Below are positions 23,337 to 35,846 of a stretch of 64,000 bases of DNA, piece after piece. Position 1 is the first letter of the stretch. The number at the start of each line of letters is the position of its first letter. The position numbers were made by a program, and so were the translations under genes. The notes beneath the pieces were generated by a model. That model was given only the letters and a program-made list of their open reading frames with translations. It did not search any database and had not been told where the DNA came from. The stretch is taken from NCBI GenBank assembly GCA_003024175.1, contig MDYQ01000121.1:124001-188000 (forward strand). The letters are read 5' to 3'. The stretch is from Planoprotostelium fungivorum. Lineage: Eukaryota; Evosea; Variosea; Cavosteliida; Cavosteliaceae.

Positions 23337-25635
23337 TTATAGCAACGAATAGTTTGTGTCCTTGGCGAGTGCCTTTGGTACAGGAGTTGGATTGCTCCTC
23401 TTATTCATGTACGTCTCCAGTGACAGCTGCAAGTCCTTCGAAAGCTCTTGATACTCCGGCGTCTCTTTCAGGTAAATGTAGTGGTAGATCATGAAGTCGA
23501 AACATGCCTCTCCCAAAAAGAGAGACTTGTAATTGTCGGCGAGGGCGGCGAGTTGACAGACCGTGTCTAGAGCGATCAATTTGGTGATGTATCCCTCGCA
23601 GACGTGTCGTAGTCCGTCCAATAGAAAGAGGTTGGCCTGCTGGAACAGCTCGATGACGTAGTCGGCTTCGAGACCGATGACGTCCCAAGTGTAGCAGTAG
23701 TGGATGAGAGCTTTGAACACCTCATAGGACACCTGTGGTGCGTGAGATGTCGGATCGATCGAGAAGGTGATGCAGATGATGTAGAGGTGATGATGAGACG
23801 CCCCAGATGAAGGTGAGATGATGCCAGTGTGATGATGTCATTTCGATGATGGTGATGATGATCACCTCCGAGATGGTAATTTCTGATTGTTCTGCCTCCC
23901 TCAAACGACTGTTGCCACCTCCCAATAGAGCACGGAAGTACTCGTGCTGCATGAGGATGGCCCTGTGACAGTGGATGTGCTTCCCCTCCACTTGAAACGT
24001 CACATCCGAAAACTCTCGGTTGTCGACACCGACCTGCATGTCCCTATCGCATATCTCAATCCCGCGAACCGCATCTGCGACTCACTTGTTGAATGTAGAT
24101 TCTGGTACGATGACAGGGATGTTGGTTGTGGCATCCACGCACAACTTCTTTAGACGTAACAAAGAGTAAGTGTCCGACAGAGGAATCAATTTAGCAGCTA
24201 CGCTCCTGTCTGTAGGAACTCTGTCCGTGTAGACGTAAGTCATCAAGGCCAAGAAGGTGGCTGAATCCGCGTTGCTGATCACGTGATGAGTGTCGTCTAC
24301 AACGAGACATATAATCCCACTTGATGTGCACGGGCTTATCGTCTGGTGGCATCAATTTGCGACAGCGTAAGCTGAGGATGCTCTTGTGGCCATAGATGGT
24401 TTCTCCCCCATTCATTACGTATCGTACGTCGCTGAACGTTTTGTTGTTCACGGCGAGGGCACTACCCTGCATACGAGTGACGAGAGAGGCTGTCGTCCCG
24501 ATTATTCGTGCCCCCACACCCTCCACCACCCACCTTTAATGGCCTTTCGAAGAGTTTCATTGGCGTAGAAGAGAGGTGTCTGTCGATCTGCGTCGTTCTT
24601 CGTGTGGATGAGCTCGGGAAATTTAGAATTCAAGTGGAGGGCGATGGACATTTGGTTGAGAGTGCAAGCGATGTGGAGGGCGGTGTTACCTTCGGCGGTG
24701 TCTTTCAGGTAAGGATTGATGGTCTGTCGATGATGAGACATCGATCGTGCAATCATGGATGTGATGATGAAAGACTGACCCCTTCCGCTGTTAATGTCTT
24801 GACGATGTCTACCAGACCCGCTCTACACGCAGAATGCAGAGGCCCGTCACCATCTTCAGTTCTGACCACGTTGATGGACCGACTGGCCCCGTGATCTAGT
24901 AACAATTTCAATATGAACCTGCTTCTTTCAGTTTCGCTCTGCCATCAACTTTTCAACTGACTGGTGATTCTTCGAGACGGCAACGTGGAGGGGTGTGCCG
25001 TAGCGACTCGAGAAGATGTTGACATCGGCCCCCGCGTCGATCAGCATCTTTGAGATGCTCACGATGCCTTTCGAAGCGGCAAGATGGAGGGGAGCGATCT
25101 CTGAGAATCGTGAGTGATGGTGGACGGTCGAATGTTGTGGCTGCGTGGGATGTTGTATTGGGTAAAGCGATAGAGGAAGTAACGCCTCACCTCGGCTGGT
25201 GCACAGAGCGGAATGATTGGCACCATAGTCGAGGAGGTATTTGACCGATTCGTCTTCTCCGTATAAACAGCAGAGGTAGAGCGGTGTCACACCTTTGCAT
25301 TCTGTAAAGTCGGTCAACAAAACCGATGCCGTCATCATTGGATCTGATATGATTGGAGCAGAGACGATAGGACTGACGAATAAGAAAGATAGAGTGTCAC
25401 CTATGTTCGGGTCTGCACCCGCCTGGAGAAGATAATGTATCATGGTGGGGTACTTTCTCTGACAAGCCAAGAACAGAGGAGTCACTCCTCTCTGTTTCTC
25501 GTTTATCTGTGTCACTAGAAAATCGTGATTAGTCTCTCCCAGGCTCTGTAAATTGGAATCATCAACATCTCGCCACACCGAGTGGTAGTGAGGGTATATG
25601 TATAAGGAGTTATCGGCAGTTGTTGGTGTGGCCAT
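23337..25635 (-). CDS. Ankyrin-repeat protein with two BTB/POZ domains (ABTB1-like)
   Basis: This is probably a Cullin-3 substrate adaptor. The start MATPTTADNSLYIYPHY is followed by about six ankyrin repeats between 25500 and 24530: GVTPLFLACQRKYPTMIHYLL, GVTPLYLCCLYGEDESVKYLL, IAPLHLAASKGIVSISKMLI, GTPLHVAVSKNHQ, GPLHSACRAGLVDIVK and NTALHIACTLNQ. A first BTB domain is at about 24490-24100 (NKTFSDVRYVMNGGETIYGHKS). A second is at about 24030-23700 (NREFSDVTFQVEGKHIHCHR, then ALIHYCYTWD), followed by a BACK-like helical region (LFLLDGLRHVCEGYI, TVCQLAALADNYKS). This ankyrin plus double-BTB order is the layout of animal ABTB1/BPOZ and its protist relatives. At least six short introns interrupt it. 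I did not fix every splice site. The stop is at 23337-23339. Confidence 0.85.
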
Positions 25636-25762
25636 GATGATGGAATGTTATGAGACGACAGCGTTGTGGCAATTTGTTGAACCTCACAGAGTTGTAATGC
25701 GTGCGAATTTCAGGAGAATTATTCACCGAATCGTTACAATCGTGTCAGAGGACTTCTCTGTA

Positions 25763-26002
25763 CTACAGCCCATATCCTTGGTTACCTGACCTGACGGAGG
25801 TGACCCAAGGATGTGATTGATTTTGCTCTTCGGCTAGCTTCATCCACTGCACGCGATCGAATTGCCATGGGCTGTGGGGTCCTCCGGCCGGAGCTGTCAT
25901 AGCAATCCAGATTATGTGAAAGTCGTAAAAATTGAGATTTATGTCTACACCCGACGCATTCATCACCAACCCAAAGAACGAGGTCACCTCGGGCTCCATC
26001 AT
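25763..26002 (-). CDS. Unknown 79-residue protein
   Basis: I do not recognise this protein. It is a single-exon frame with an ATG at 26002, or a second ATG three bases later. It encodes MMEPEVTSFFGLVMNASG, then FYDFHIIWIAMTAPAGGPHS and WMKLAEEQNQSHPWVTS, with a mixed, natural-looking composition and high Trp content. There is no clear signal peptide or membrane helix. A donor-like GTCAGGTAACC near the end leaves open that the last ten residues differ through splicing. Its start lies only 46 bases from the ATG of the divergent DOCK gene, which suggests a shared promoter. Confidence 0.45.
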   Translation of the reverse strand: MMEPEVTSFFGLVMNASGVDINLNFYDFHIIWIAMTAPAGGPHSPWQFDRVQWMKLAEEQNQSHPWVTSVRSGNQGYGL

Positions 26003-26047
26003 CACCGGTTAGAGATTACCCCAATACGCGAGTTCTGACTCATGCAG

Positions 26048-29000
26048 ATGGCTGAACCTCGTATAGAAGTCAATGATGAACTCGTTGTGGTGAGCCCGGT
26101 CCAGTTTGAGTCATACGACATCCGTACTGCTCTATCTCTATCGGGGAAGAAGTTACAGGTGCCCGACGAGCTCAGTCGTCTGATCGAAATCGGTGGAGCC
26201 GACGTGAAGGTGATATGAGATGTTTTAGAATCCTATCGGTCCTCACATCTACATAGGTCATCAGCGAGAACAAGCCAGTTCGAACTGAGAAGGATGTCGT
26301 TCCTGTGAGTACCTACCACAAATCTTTCATTGACCGAAGAAATAGGCCGTTTTAAGGACAAATGAGGGTTCACCAGCGAACTCCCCTCAGGTAATCGTGC
26401 GACCGATTCGATATCATCTTCTAATTTGAGCAGGTCGGAGATTGTGTTGCATTCTTCTCACAACCTTTTCGATACGTCAGAAGAGAGAAATCAAAACACA
26501 CGAACACCAGCCCTGCCTTCTATGACAAGCTTGGTACGTCCATAATTCCAACCTCTCAATCCTATCCATCATCATCGCCACCTCTTCTCATTCGTCACAG
26601 GCGCATCTGTCGATGCGACCATCCACACATCTCCCATCCATCCCGACAAGTTGAAAGAAGTGAGTCATACATCCCCATCTGCACATCCATCTCACCGATT
26701 CACACCGACACTTTAGAACATCTACGAATGTGAAACAGACGAAATCGAAGCCAATCGCTCGAAAGATGAGATGTGCGAGGCCATGCTAGCGCAGAACGTT
26801 GACACGGGTACGAAACCCCTACCCACCGACCTCACGGTACGTATCGAAATTTCGCTCGCTTTTCTGAGATAATGCCCAGACCCAGGGCAGGATCGACTTG
26901 TTCTCCATGCACGAGTACCCTTCTTCGTTGCCCCTGGATACCCGTAAACACGGTAGCATACCCTCTCAGCCACCGTGAGCATCTCAAACATTCTCACCAC
27001 GTCCCAAATATCTCACTACATCTCACATATTCGTACCGTCTCCATTCTTTGTACCGTCTCAATCGTTCGTGACGATAGCAGGGCGGCCCAGTTTCTCGTA
27101 GAGGTGGATGAGTTTGCCTTTCTATTGGGAGATGTAGAGCCTCTCTTTGGTAGAATGGCCCTCTACGACGTAAAGAAGAAGGTCAAATTATCCGAAGACT
27201 TTCACTTCGACACCAATTCCGCACCCATGAGCCACCTCCTCGGAAAAGACAAGGCGAGTTGTAATATTCCAAATTCCATCTCTCGGACGTCCGAATGACA
27301 TTCACCAGGGCAGCCGAGAGCCTTACGCTCTGGTACGTCGGGCCCTCTTCCGTCTGGCGTATACGTCACCTGACATCGTTCTTGTCGTACAATTCGACCG
27401 CGTGCTGAGAAAAGATGAAGAAGATGCGTTAGATCCTTACATGAAATCTCAGCAAATGAAGACAAAGGACAAGGAGAAGCTGATCGGTGAAGTACGTGAC
27501 AGCTGTCAGAGGCTGGGAAAGTGAGCGAAAAGTCGTGGAGATTTCGTGACGGGGGTAGGTACAAGCAGCCGTTCGGTATCTGCGTCGTACAGTTGTTTGA
27601 TGAGAAGGGAGAATTGGTGGCATCGGAAAACTCGTCGAAATATCCGATCAATTTGGGACTGAACGGAGGCTACTTCATCGTGAACAATCTCGCACGTCTC
27701 AAAAGTGACATCTACTCCCACGTGGAACAAGTACAAGCCGAGAAGAGCAAGAATGCGAGTCCCAAATTTCGTTTCCCGCCCGTTCTGACCCACAGTAGAA
27801 GACGAAGACTTTCCCGGGAAATTTCAAATTGGGCATCTATCGAGTCAACAACGAGCAGACCTTCCCACACTTACGCCTGGACCCCGAGCTGAATCCCGTC
27901 GCTCCCTTTCCTACCGACAAGAAAGAATCAGAAAAGGTGAATCTTTTATTTCATTTTATTCTCTCGGCGAGACCGACCGTTGTAGATGTGTCGCGAGATG
28001 AGAGAATTCAGACACGACGACCATCTCAAGCACATGAATTTGGATTACGTTAACGTACTGTTCGTTTCCCTAGATACCGTCAATCTAACGGCTTACTCTG
28101 GTTCCGTTTCGGCCAGGAACATCGTGGTGGAAGTCAAGTTGATGGAGGAGTCAGACTTACAAGGAGAGGGTATCGCTTGCATCATCGGAAAGAGTGAGAA
28201 TTCATTTGAATCTTATCTATCTTCTCATTCGATATGTATGAATGTTATTTTTCCTCTCATTTGATGTACAAAATCTTATGATCATTCTAAATTTTTTAAG
28301 AATTTATGTTCTTCATGTGAAACAAAGAATATTATTTTTGTTTCAGAGTTGGTGAAGTTTCACAGGTTTTTCGAATACGACAGAAGGACTGGCCACGAAG
28401 GATTTCTCTGGCGTCAGCTACCACAACAAGCGTCCCAAATTTACGAACGAATTTAAGATCGTGTTACCCACCGTTCTCAACACCAAGCACCACCTGCTCT
28501 TCACCTTCTACCACGTACAATGTCAAAAGAGTAAAAAGGACGAGAAGGCCGAGGTGAACATATGATTTCCCGCCAGAAATTGACGAGAAAATTCCAGGTC
28601 GTTCTGGGTCACGCCATTTTACCCCTCCTGTCCGACCTGGTGAGACGAACATTCTTAGAAATTTCATCTGGCGCGTTGTAGTCTGACATAATACAGATCG
28701 ACGGTGGTACCGTATTGAAAGACGAGAGTCGATCGCTTCCCATCTGCACCAACTTCTCCAACGGTTACCGTGAGAACCGCAACAACGAAGCATACAAGGT
28801 TCGAAATTCAAACGTCCCGCCAAAATTCCTGACCGGTTGTAGTGGATCGATAACAAGAAGGGAGTCTTTCAAGTCCGCACGAAATTACTCTCCACGGTGC
28901 ATTGTCAAGACGAACACATCCACCAATTCTTCTCACTGTACGATCGTCTGCACAACCACAACGAGGGAACACCTCAGCAGGTGAGTCATCTACACCGTTG

Positions 29001-32000
29001 TAGATTGACGTGTGACAGGTCGCCGAGAGCCTCGATCACATGAGAAAAGCCAACGGAACGAAATTGATCCAACTGCTGCCCATCGTGATGAAGAAGGTGA
29101 CCGTGAAAATCCGGTGAAAACTCACGCGATGTAGACTCTGACACTTCTCTGTGAAATTCCGGTGAATGCGGCGGAGCAAGTGTTCTCTCACCTCATCGCC
29201 CTCGTGGACAAGTGAGAGATTCGAGAGAAATTTCATCTGACAGGTGGCGGTAGGATCTACAACGAGACGAAGAACAACGTGTTGGAATCGTGGCTGACTT
29301 TTGTCTTCGATAATGAAGTGGGAGAGAAGGTTCCCCTCTATCAGAGATTATGTCAAGTGTGGTCCAATGTCATTCGCAGTCGCGAGGTGAAATGTCTTCA
29401 TCTCTTTATTTCTCGACATTGAAAGAAGATGAAAAAATATCACTCTACATTGTAAGATGGAGAAGAGAGAGAAATGATCACAAGAGAGTAACACATTGTG
29501 ACTCTATTTAGGATCAGCCTGCGAGTTTGGAGGGTATCTTCCAATATTCTTGGTTCTTCTTCGGCATCATAACCAAATCGATGATCCTCTTCCTACACAA
29601 ATCGGGTACTCTGTCCGGTACGTAACTCGAAATCTCATCGACATTTCTCAACCTGGTACCAGGTTGTACCGGCTCGTCGTCTACTTTCTCTGCGGATGCC
29701 ATCGCTTCCCTCCACCATATCATCCGCGCTTGTCTAAAGAGCGTCAAGATCCTCTCATCTACAACGGCCAGACAGCTCAACAACCAAGTTGCTTACTTTT
29801 TGAAAGACCAGATGTCCATACTCAACCGATCCACCATCTTCAAGTTGGTGAGTTTCCATCGGAATTTCGAGGGCGTTGTAGAAGGATGACGTCGTGCAGA
29901 TTTACGCTTACGTGGGAGGATTAGAACAGGGGGGACAGCCTCTGTTGATCGAGATGAAATTCTCTTGCATGAAGATCATCAACGACCACGAACATTACGT
30001 CGCTTTCAATTCTCCACAGATGAAAGCAGATTTGGGACCTCCGTCAGATATTCTCAGAACGTTCTGGTGAATACCGCGAATATTACGAGGAATTTCTGAG
30101 AAGTTTCCCCCAGGCAGAAGCATTTCTTGGTTGGATTGATGCTGCAGGAGATCAACTCTGTATTTGTCAAGGGCACAAATGACCACGACCTCTCTTCTCT
30201 CTCCCCCGTGAGATATTACATCGAAATCCCATCAAAATCTCAACTTACGTCACCAGGCTATGGACACCCTGAAGACCATCCTCTACAAACACAACTTTGA
30301 TGCGAGATATGCAAACGATCCAGAGATGATCAAGACGATCATTGCCATGTATTTTCCCTTCTTGATTACGGTGGTGGACAACCTCAAGGCCGTAACCAGC
30401 TGTAACCTGTCCGATCGACGTAACATATTCCTGTGCTGGCTGTACGTTCTAAAGCACATACCGAGAACGCTACTGCAAGATTGGTGGAGGGCGGACACTA
30501 CAACCAGGAAATTGAACTTTTGGGACTGTCTACAATCCGCCGTCGACGTCTTCGAGGTGAGATTTCGAGTCGAATGGCTTGTTGTAGATTGACGATTGGC
30601 AGTACAAGAGGAAACCGGAGGAGGTCATTATGTCTCCGAATCTGGAGGACAATCTATCACCCACGACAATCTTGAAGAAGAAAAAATCACAAAAACCGGA
30701 AAAGAAAAGATTTACCGTCATCCGCAGCAAGGTGAGTCGGCCCGATACGTCAAACTACAACGAGGCAGGATTCGGACAATCACATCGAGAATTCCAGCTC
30801 GCGACCGACCACACCTCCCTCCGCCCCCAGCTCACCCTCTCGTGATTATTTTATTTCATTTTATTCTCACATTCTCTTCGTCACTCTACATGACAAACGC
30901 TGAGTGTTCCACAGTGGAAGCGAGACCGACAGTGTCGTCCCCTCCGTCTACATTATCTCTCCTGCCGACAAACAATTCCAGGCGGGAATCACACTTGGGA
31001 AAAGAAGTCTCGTTCGTGGTGCTCGATACCCTCCTCCTCTTTGTCAAAGACTTCAGGTGGGATCCTGAAGAAATTCCGGAGAAAATTGAGGGAAAAATAG
31101 GGATAACATGATGGTGAAGCATTCCACCCTGCTGAAACCTGTTTTCGAGACCATGTGTCTATTTTTAACCACGAATCAAGCTGTACGATTCTTGACTGCC
31201 GCCAACATGGCCTTGACCAATCTCATCGTCGAGTTCAGAAAGTGAGAGAGATTTCGTGGAGAATCTGTGGAGAGCTGATGGGAAAACAGACCCCTCTTCC
31301 GTTATGCACACAATCTCTGTGGTGAATTGTGCTACCAGACCATCAGACATTGCAATTTCAGATTACGTTCACCCAGGATTGAGGCTACCACCCTCCTGTA
31401 CATCCTCATCTCCGTACGTAACTCGAAATTTCACCCCTTAACCCGTACAGAACAACTACAAGGAGATGAAGAACTTTTCAAGAACGAAACTGCAGACGGG
31501 TATTTCAATTTCAAATTTGGCGGGAGAAACAACAGACTTCACCATGCTGACAGAGTCTCTATCCATAGTCGTCAGCCGAGGCCACTCTGGAAAATTCGGT
31601 ACAAAGTTCAACAACACCCTACCGTGAGTCAGTTTCCGCCATCTCCCCAGATCTCCCCGAGATTTCCGCTTACGTCTTCCCAGCGAGCAAGTGGAAGAGA
31701 TGGTCAATCGCTTGTTCGGTGTCATGCGTGACTCGCAGAAGATGAAAGAATCCTCGTGGGACCCCGAGAGACACAGCGAGCTCTTCTATCAGATCTCGAA
31801 GGGATTCACCGACTCACCCGACTTACGTCTCACCTGGCTCAGCCACTTGGCCAATTTCCACGAGAAGGTGAAGCGGAGGGATCGCATCGAATTGAAACGT
31901 TGTAGAACGAGAATTTCGAGGAATTAGCCCTGGTGAAGATCTTCATGGCGGCGCTCGTGTCGGGTTACATGAATTTGGCCAACATGCAGCCGAAAAATTT

Positions 32001-33684
32001 CCCGAGAGAATACACGGACGTGTACAAGAATATCAATAGGGAGATGTTGATGCCACAGAGTTCGGTGCTGGAATCACTGGTGGGATTTGACGACACGGCG
32101 TGAGATTGAACGTGGATGGCAGGAGGGAGAGGTGTGTGTGTCCAAGATGTTCACGGAACAAGGCTTCATCAACTTGTTGATGGATTCCATACGTTCTTTG
32201 GAAAAGGTGAGGGATTTCTTTGAAGCGGACAGGAGCGTACTTTATTTCATTTTATTTATATTCTTCAGGCGAAACAGTGGGAGAACTGTGTCGAAGTGTA
32301 CCAGAGTGTACAGACTATATTCCACAACCACCGTAATTTCATCCAATTAGAGAGAGTGTACAGCCACCTCAACCTCCTCTGTCGTTACATCGTCGGCAAG
32401 GTGACCGAAATTTCACAGATTCTACCAAGAATTTTCCTCGAATTCTCTCCGATTTTTCCTCCACTTTTCACGGAAGACGATCTGAATGGGAACAGATGGA
32501 TGCGGATGCCTCTTCTGCCTCGAATCAATCTACGAGACTCTTCCCCCTCTACTACCGTGTGGCCTTCTACGGTACCAAATTGCAAGAGCTGAACGGCCAA
32601 GAGTACATATACAAAGAGCCGGGAGGTCTAAGACTCGCAGAATTCAAAGAGAAGATCGAGAGACAATTCAAGAACCGATTCGGTGAAGAGGTGAACGACT
32701 TCTCACGTAGATTTCGATGAGATTTCATCTGAAGCGTGGCAGTACGTCAAGCCTGTGTCCAATATGGAGAAGGTAGACAAGTTGATGACGGACGCGGAGT
32801 TCTGTCACATCCAGATCATTAGCGTGAGGGTATGGCTTCCACCCCACGAACTGAAGACGAAGATCACTCCGTTCGAGCAGAATTTTGGTGTTGGTACGTA
32901 CATCACGTCCGTCTACAACGCGCCAGAATAACGTTTTACAGAACGCTTCGAATACAACGTACCGTTTACGATGAGCGGTAAGGCCCAGGGAAGTGTATCG
33001 GAGCAGTACCAGAAGAAGACAATCATCACGACAGACAGCGTCTTCCCTTACATTCAGAAGAGACTCTTAGTCGTTAAGAAGGAAGAGGTGTGGGAAGATG
33101 ATGGAGAATATGTCCCAGGCTGACGATGGCAGTTTACGCTCACACCCATCGAGGCTTCCACGGAGGTACTTCAGGGGCAGATTGTCAAGATCAAGAGGGA
33201 GTTGACAATGACACCACCCAACTCGAAGACATTGACAATGGAGCTGTCTGGAAGTCTCATGGCCCGTGAGTCATCCCATGATGATGTCATCATCATCAAA
33301 TATCATCAACATCTATCAACAACACAATCTTGAACCAGATGATTCAATTGTGTTGCAGAGGTGAATGGAGGTCCACTTGAAATCTGTAAAGTTTTCTTGG
33401 GTGACAACATGACCAAATACAACAAAGCCCATGTGCACGTCATGATTGAGACCTTCCATCAGCTCATCGAGGTGAACCTCCATCCTCCTTTGCCATCATC
33501 AGATGTCCCATGTCTCATCTGATCTCATGTCTTTCAGGCCATAGACCAGGCCCTGCAGTTGAATGCCAACATCAGTGGACCAGAAGGCATGAGCTTCCAT
33601 AGATCACTCTGCGAGTCTTTCAGAACTCATGTGGCCGAGTTCAACCGCTACATGCCCCTGGAAGAAGAATCAGAAGAAGAATAA
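26048..33684 (+). CDS. DOCK-family guanine nucleotide exchange factor (zizimin-like)
   Basis: This is a very large Rho-family GEF, estimated at 1.9-2.0 thousand residues in about 35 exons separated by introns of roughly 35-80 bases. The start [20 protein letters not shown] has no PH domain, unlike animal zizimins. The DHR-1/C2 domain lies at about 28020-28650: [63 protein letters not shown] and LPICTNF. A long helical ARM-like middle follows ([33 protein letters not shown]). The DHR-2 catalytic domain is at about 31880-33684: [20 protein letters not shown], then [48 protein letters not shown] and [16 protein letters not shown]. The Val of the nucleotide-sensor loop is kept in QVNGGPL. It should catalyse GDP/GTP exchange on Rac or Cdc42-type GTPases in actin control. 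The stop overlaps AATAAA. Confidence 0.92.
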
Positions 33685-33685
33685 A
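33680..33685 (+). terminator. Poly(A) signal overlapping the DOCK stop codon
   Basis: AATAAA encloses the TAA stop at 33682-33684, after a Glu-rich end (EEESEEE). Confidence 0.6.
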
Positions 33686-34654
33686 TCTAGATGGTAAACA
33701 CAGTGCAGGTGTTCATATACGATGAATGATTATTGACTTCTCCACAATGATGCTGACAATCTGATTCAAAGTAGACCATCAGGCTAAGTTGAAGCTGAGG
33801 TATGTCCAAAAAGTAGTGCACTGTTTGCCTGGAGAGGCAGTGTGGATCCATTCAAGTCTGTTGATGCGTAAGCCATTTACAGAGCTCAAAGGTCCAAGTT
33901 TTCACCATTTAGAGAGGAAAGCTTTACTTCAGTTCTGTCAATCAGGGGACTCAATTTGATTAACATGATCAGTCACTGATACACCTTCTGAACTTTAATC
34001 AACCAAACACATCACGTGTTATCCTGTATCATGTAACTGATGAGTTGATATACCCATCTTGAATGCATTGGAATAAAGATCTTGTGTGAAATGAACACAC
34101 TCTCTTTTGAATGATGCAGCAAATTGTTTCATAGATAATCTTATTTGAGTGGCATTGCCTGTACAAGACCTGCTTGGTATCATTGTCATCTGGTGGGAAT
34201 CCATGGAACATGATGCAAGGCCAGAGATACAAGAGGTAAATTTATTCTTGTATAAAGATTACCCCCTGAGAAACAAAAGGAAGAATTGGTTCTTTGCAGT
34301 GCTGAGAGCCTTGAATAGAGTCAAATTGCTAATGGGTGTCATAACCTTTCCTTCTACTCCCTGTGGATGAATAAAAATCTGAAGAAATACACTAAATGGA
34401 AAACAATGGTGTTGTGCCCAACATTTGACATCATTGACTAATTGGAAAACTCGGAAAAAAGTCAGTGAAAACTCAGCAACCAAGAAACACATTCAATGCA
34501 TGTTCATTGAAAAGGAACACCTTGGCTTTCTTTGGTTTGAAATCATTCTTTATAAACAGAGACTCATTGAACTGTTTGGTTCTTATGTGGTGACAATCCA
34601 CCACAAATGGACAATGCAAAAACACACACTCAAAGAAAAAACTAAACAAAATTT
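33686..34654. other. AT-rich gene-poor region
   Basis: This is nearly 1 kb of AT-rich sequence with short open frames on both strands (for example 34149-34370 and 34425-34700 on +). None has recognisable features and all look like chance in low-GC DNA. Base composition differs from that of the flanking coding regions. It borders the repeat elements that begin near 34655. Confidence 0.5.
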
Positions 34655-35106
34655 TAGCGTACATACGCTATTATTTAGCGTAATTCTCACTTTTCTCTGA
34701 TACAAACGTCCGGACGAAAAAATGGATTACACCAGCGTGTAGGCCATGTGTCTTTCTACCTGGGAAAAGTGTGAAAACTGACCTGCTACCCTCCCTAAGA
34801 TTTGACATGCCCCTCTGGTCATAACTGTTGGGACTCTGTGGAACCAGGGGGTCAGACCGCTTCCAACCCACATTCTCCTGACTCAGTCAGATGCACCAGA
34901 TGCCCTGATTCCGCAAAAATAAAAGAAAAGTCTGACATTCCATTCCTAAGATGACTTATGATGATGTGCATAGCAGCATTTCACCACTGGGGCAAGTGGG
35001 GGTCAGAGACACCAGCATACATTGTTCTGACTCAGACAGATGCGCTGATTCCAACGGTGAAAGAGAAAAGTGGTAAAAGTTGTTCCCAGCTGAGATAAAG
35101 CCATTT
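34655..35106. mobile_element. Undescribed small repeat element, copy 1 (non-autonomous, MITE-like)
   Basis: The left boundary is a TAGCGTA / TACGCTA palindrome cluster at 34655-34683. The right boundary is the next palindrome at 35107. A core block starts at 34694 (TCTCTGATACAAACGTCCGG) and runs to TACCCTCCCTAAG at about 34800. The same order recurs in copies 2 and 3. A second block ends with GCGCTGATTCCAACGGT near 35043. Inside, about 34845-34912 and 34997-35053 repeat each other imperfectly (GGGGGTCAGA ... CTGACTCAG-CAGATGC ... CTGATTCC). No coding capacity is seen. The family is not one I know. Confidence 0.55.
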
Positions 35107-35428
35107 GTACGCTAAGCCTTAGCGTACGGACGCTAGACCTTAGCGTAATTTGCACTCATCTCTGATGCAAATGGTCGGAGGTGGAAACAGATACCACTCC
35201 TGGGTAGGCCAGGTGTTGTTCTACATGGTCATGGTGTCAGACTTGACCTGACGCCATCCCTAAGGTCAGACGTGACCCTGTTTCTCATGCATACATTTGG
35301 TATCAGACCGATTTGAACTGACCTGATCCTGACTCTCTGAGACGCGCTGATTCCAATGGTATATCACACTGGTCACGAAAACGATGCCCAACTTGAGCAA
35401 AGTGCATATTACGCTAAATTTTAGCGTA
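35107..35428. mobile_element. Undescribed small repeat element, copy 2, adjacent to copy 1
   Basis: It begins with a palindrome GTACGCTAAGCCTTAGCGTAC (35107-35127) followed by a related half (to 35148). It ends at the palindrome 35410-35428. The core (TCTCTGATGCAAATGGTCGG from 35159, CATCCCTAAGGTCAGAC near 35254) and the end block (GCGCTGATTCCAATGGTA, 35345-35362) match copies 1 and 3 with many substitutions. This copy therefore looks older than the 55-kb copy. There is no open reading frame of note. Confidence 0.55.
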
Positions 35429-35841
35429 CAGACGTCCAACTTATCTTTTTTTTTGGCGTCTGCTGTCATTGTTACAGCACGGTCCTTTACAACATCGCAG
35501 GACTGTGCTGCAATTGCTTTACATCAGCTAATCAGCCATAACTTCCATTGATACCCATATGACAAGGTTTCACCAGTTCACTTAAAACTAATAGTAGTTA
35601 TTTTCTACTGCAATGTACAGGGTGGTCTGAGCTGGACTGTCCTCAAATATGCAAGGTATCATTTTCCACCAGTCAAAGCTGTACCTTTTTGTTTTCAATC
35701 GCAAATGATTCAATTCATCACATCATTATACACCATCTTACGAACAGCTCAGGACTGTTGTCTTGTATAATGTTTATTGAATCATTGGTATAATGAATTC
35801 TGTATTTTGTATCACATGACAATGTACATTCAAGATGTCAT
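35429..35841. other. Gene-poor spacer with a hairpin
   Basis: It contains an inverted repeat, CAGCACGGTCC at 35475-35485 and GGACTGTGCTG at 35500-35510 (one mismatch, 14-base loop). It is otherwise AT-rich. It may be the edge of the same repeat cluster. No gene is seen. Confidence 0.4.
35475..35510. repeat. Inverted repeat / hairpin
   Basis: Two 11-base arms with one mismatch flank a 14-base loop. It lies just outside the palindrome that closes repeat copy 2. Its function is unknown. Confidence 0.5.
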
Positions 35842-35846
35842 TTATT
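35841..35846 (-). terminator. Poly(A) signal overlapping the F-box/ankyrin stop codon
   Basis: On the minus strand AATAAA contains the TAA stop (35844-35842). Confidence 0.5.
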
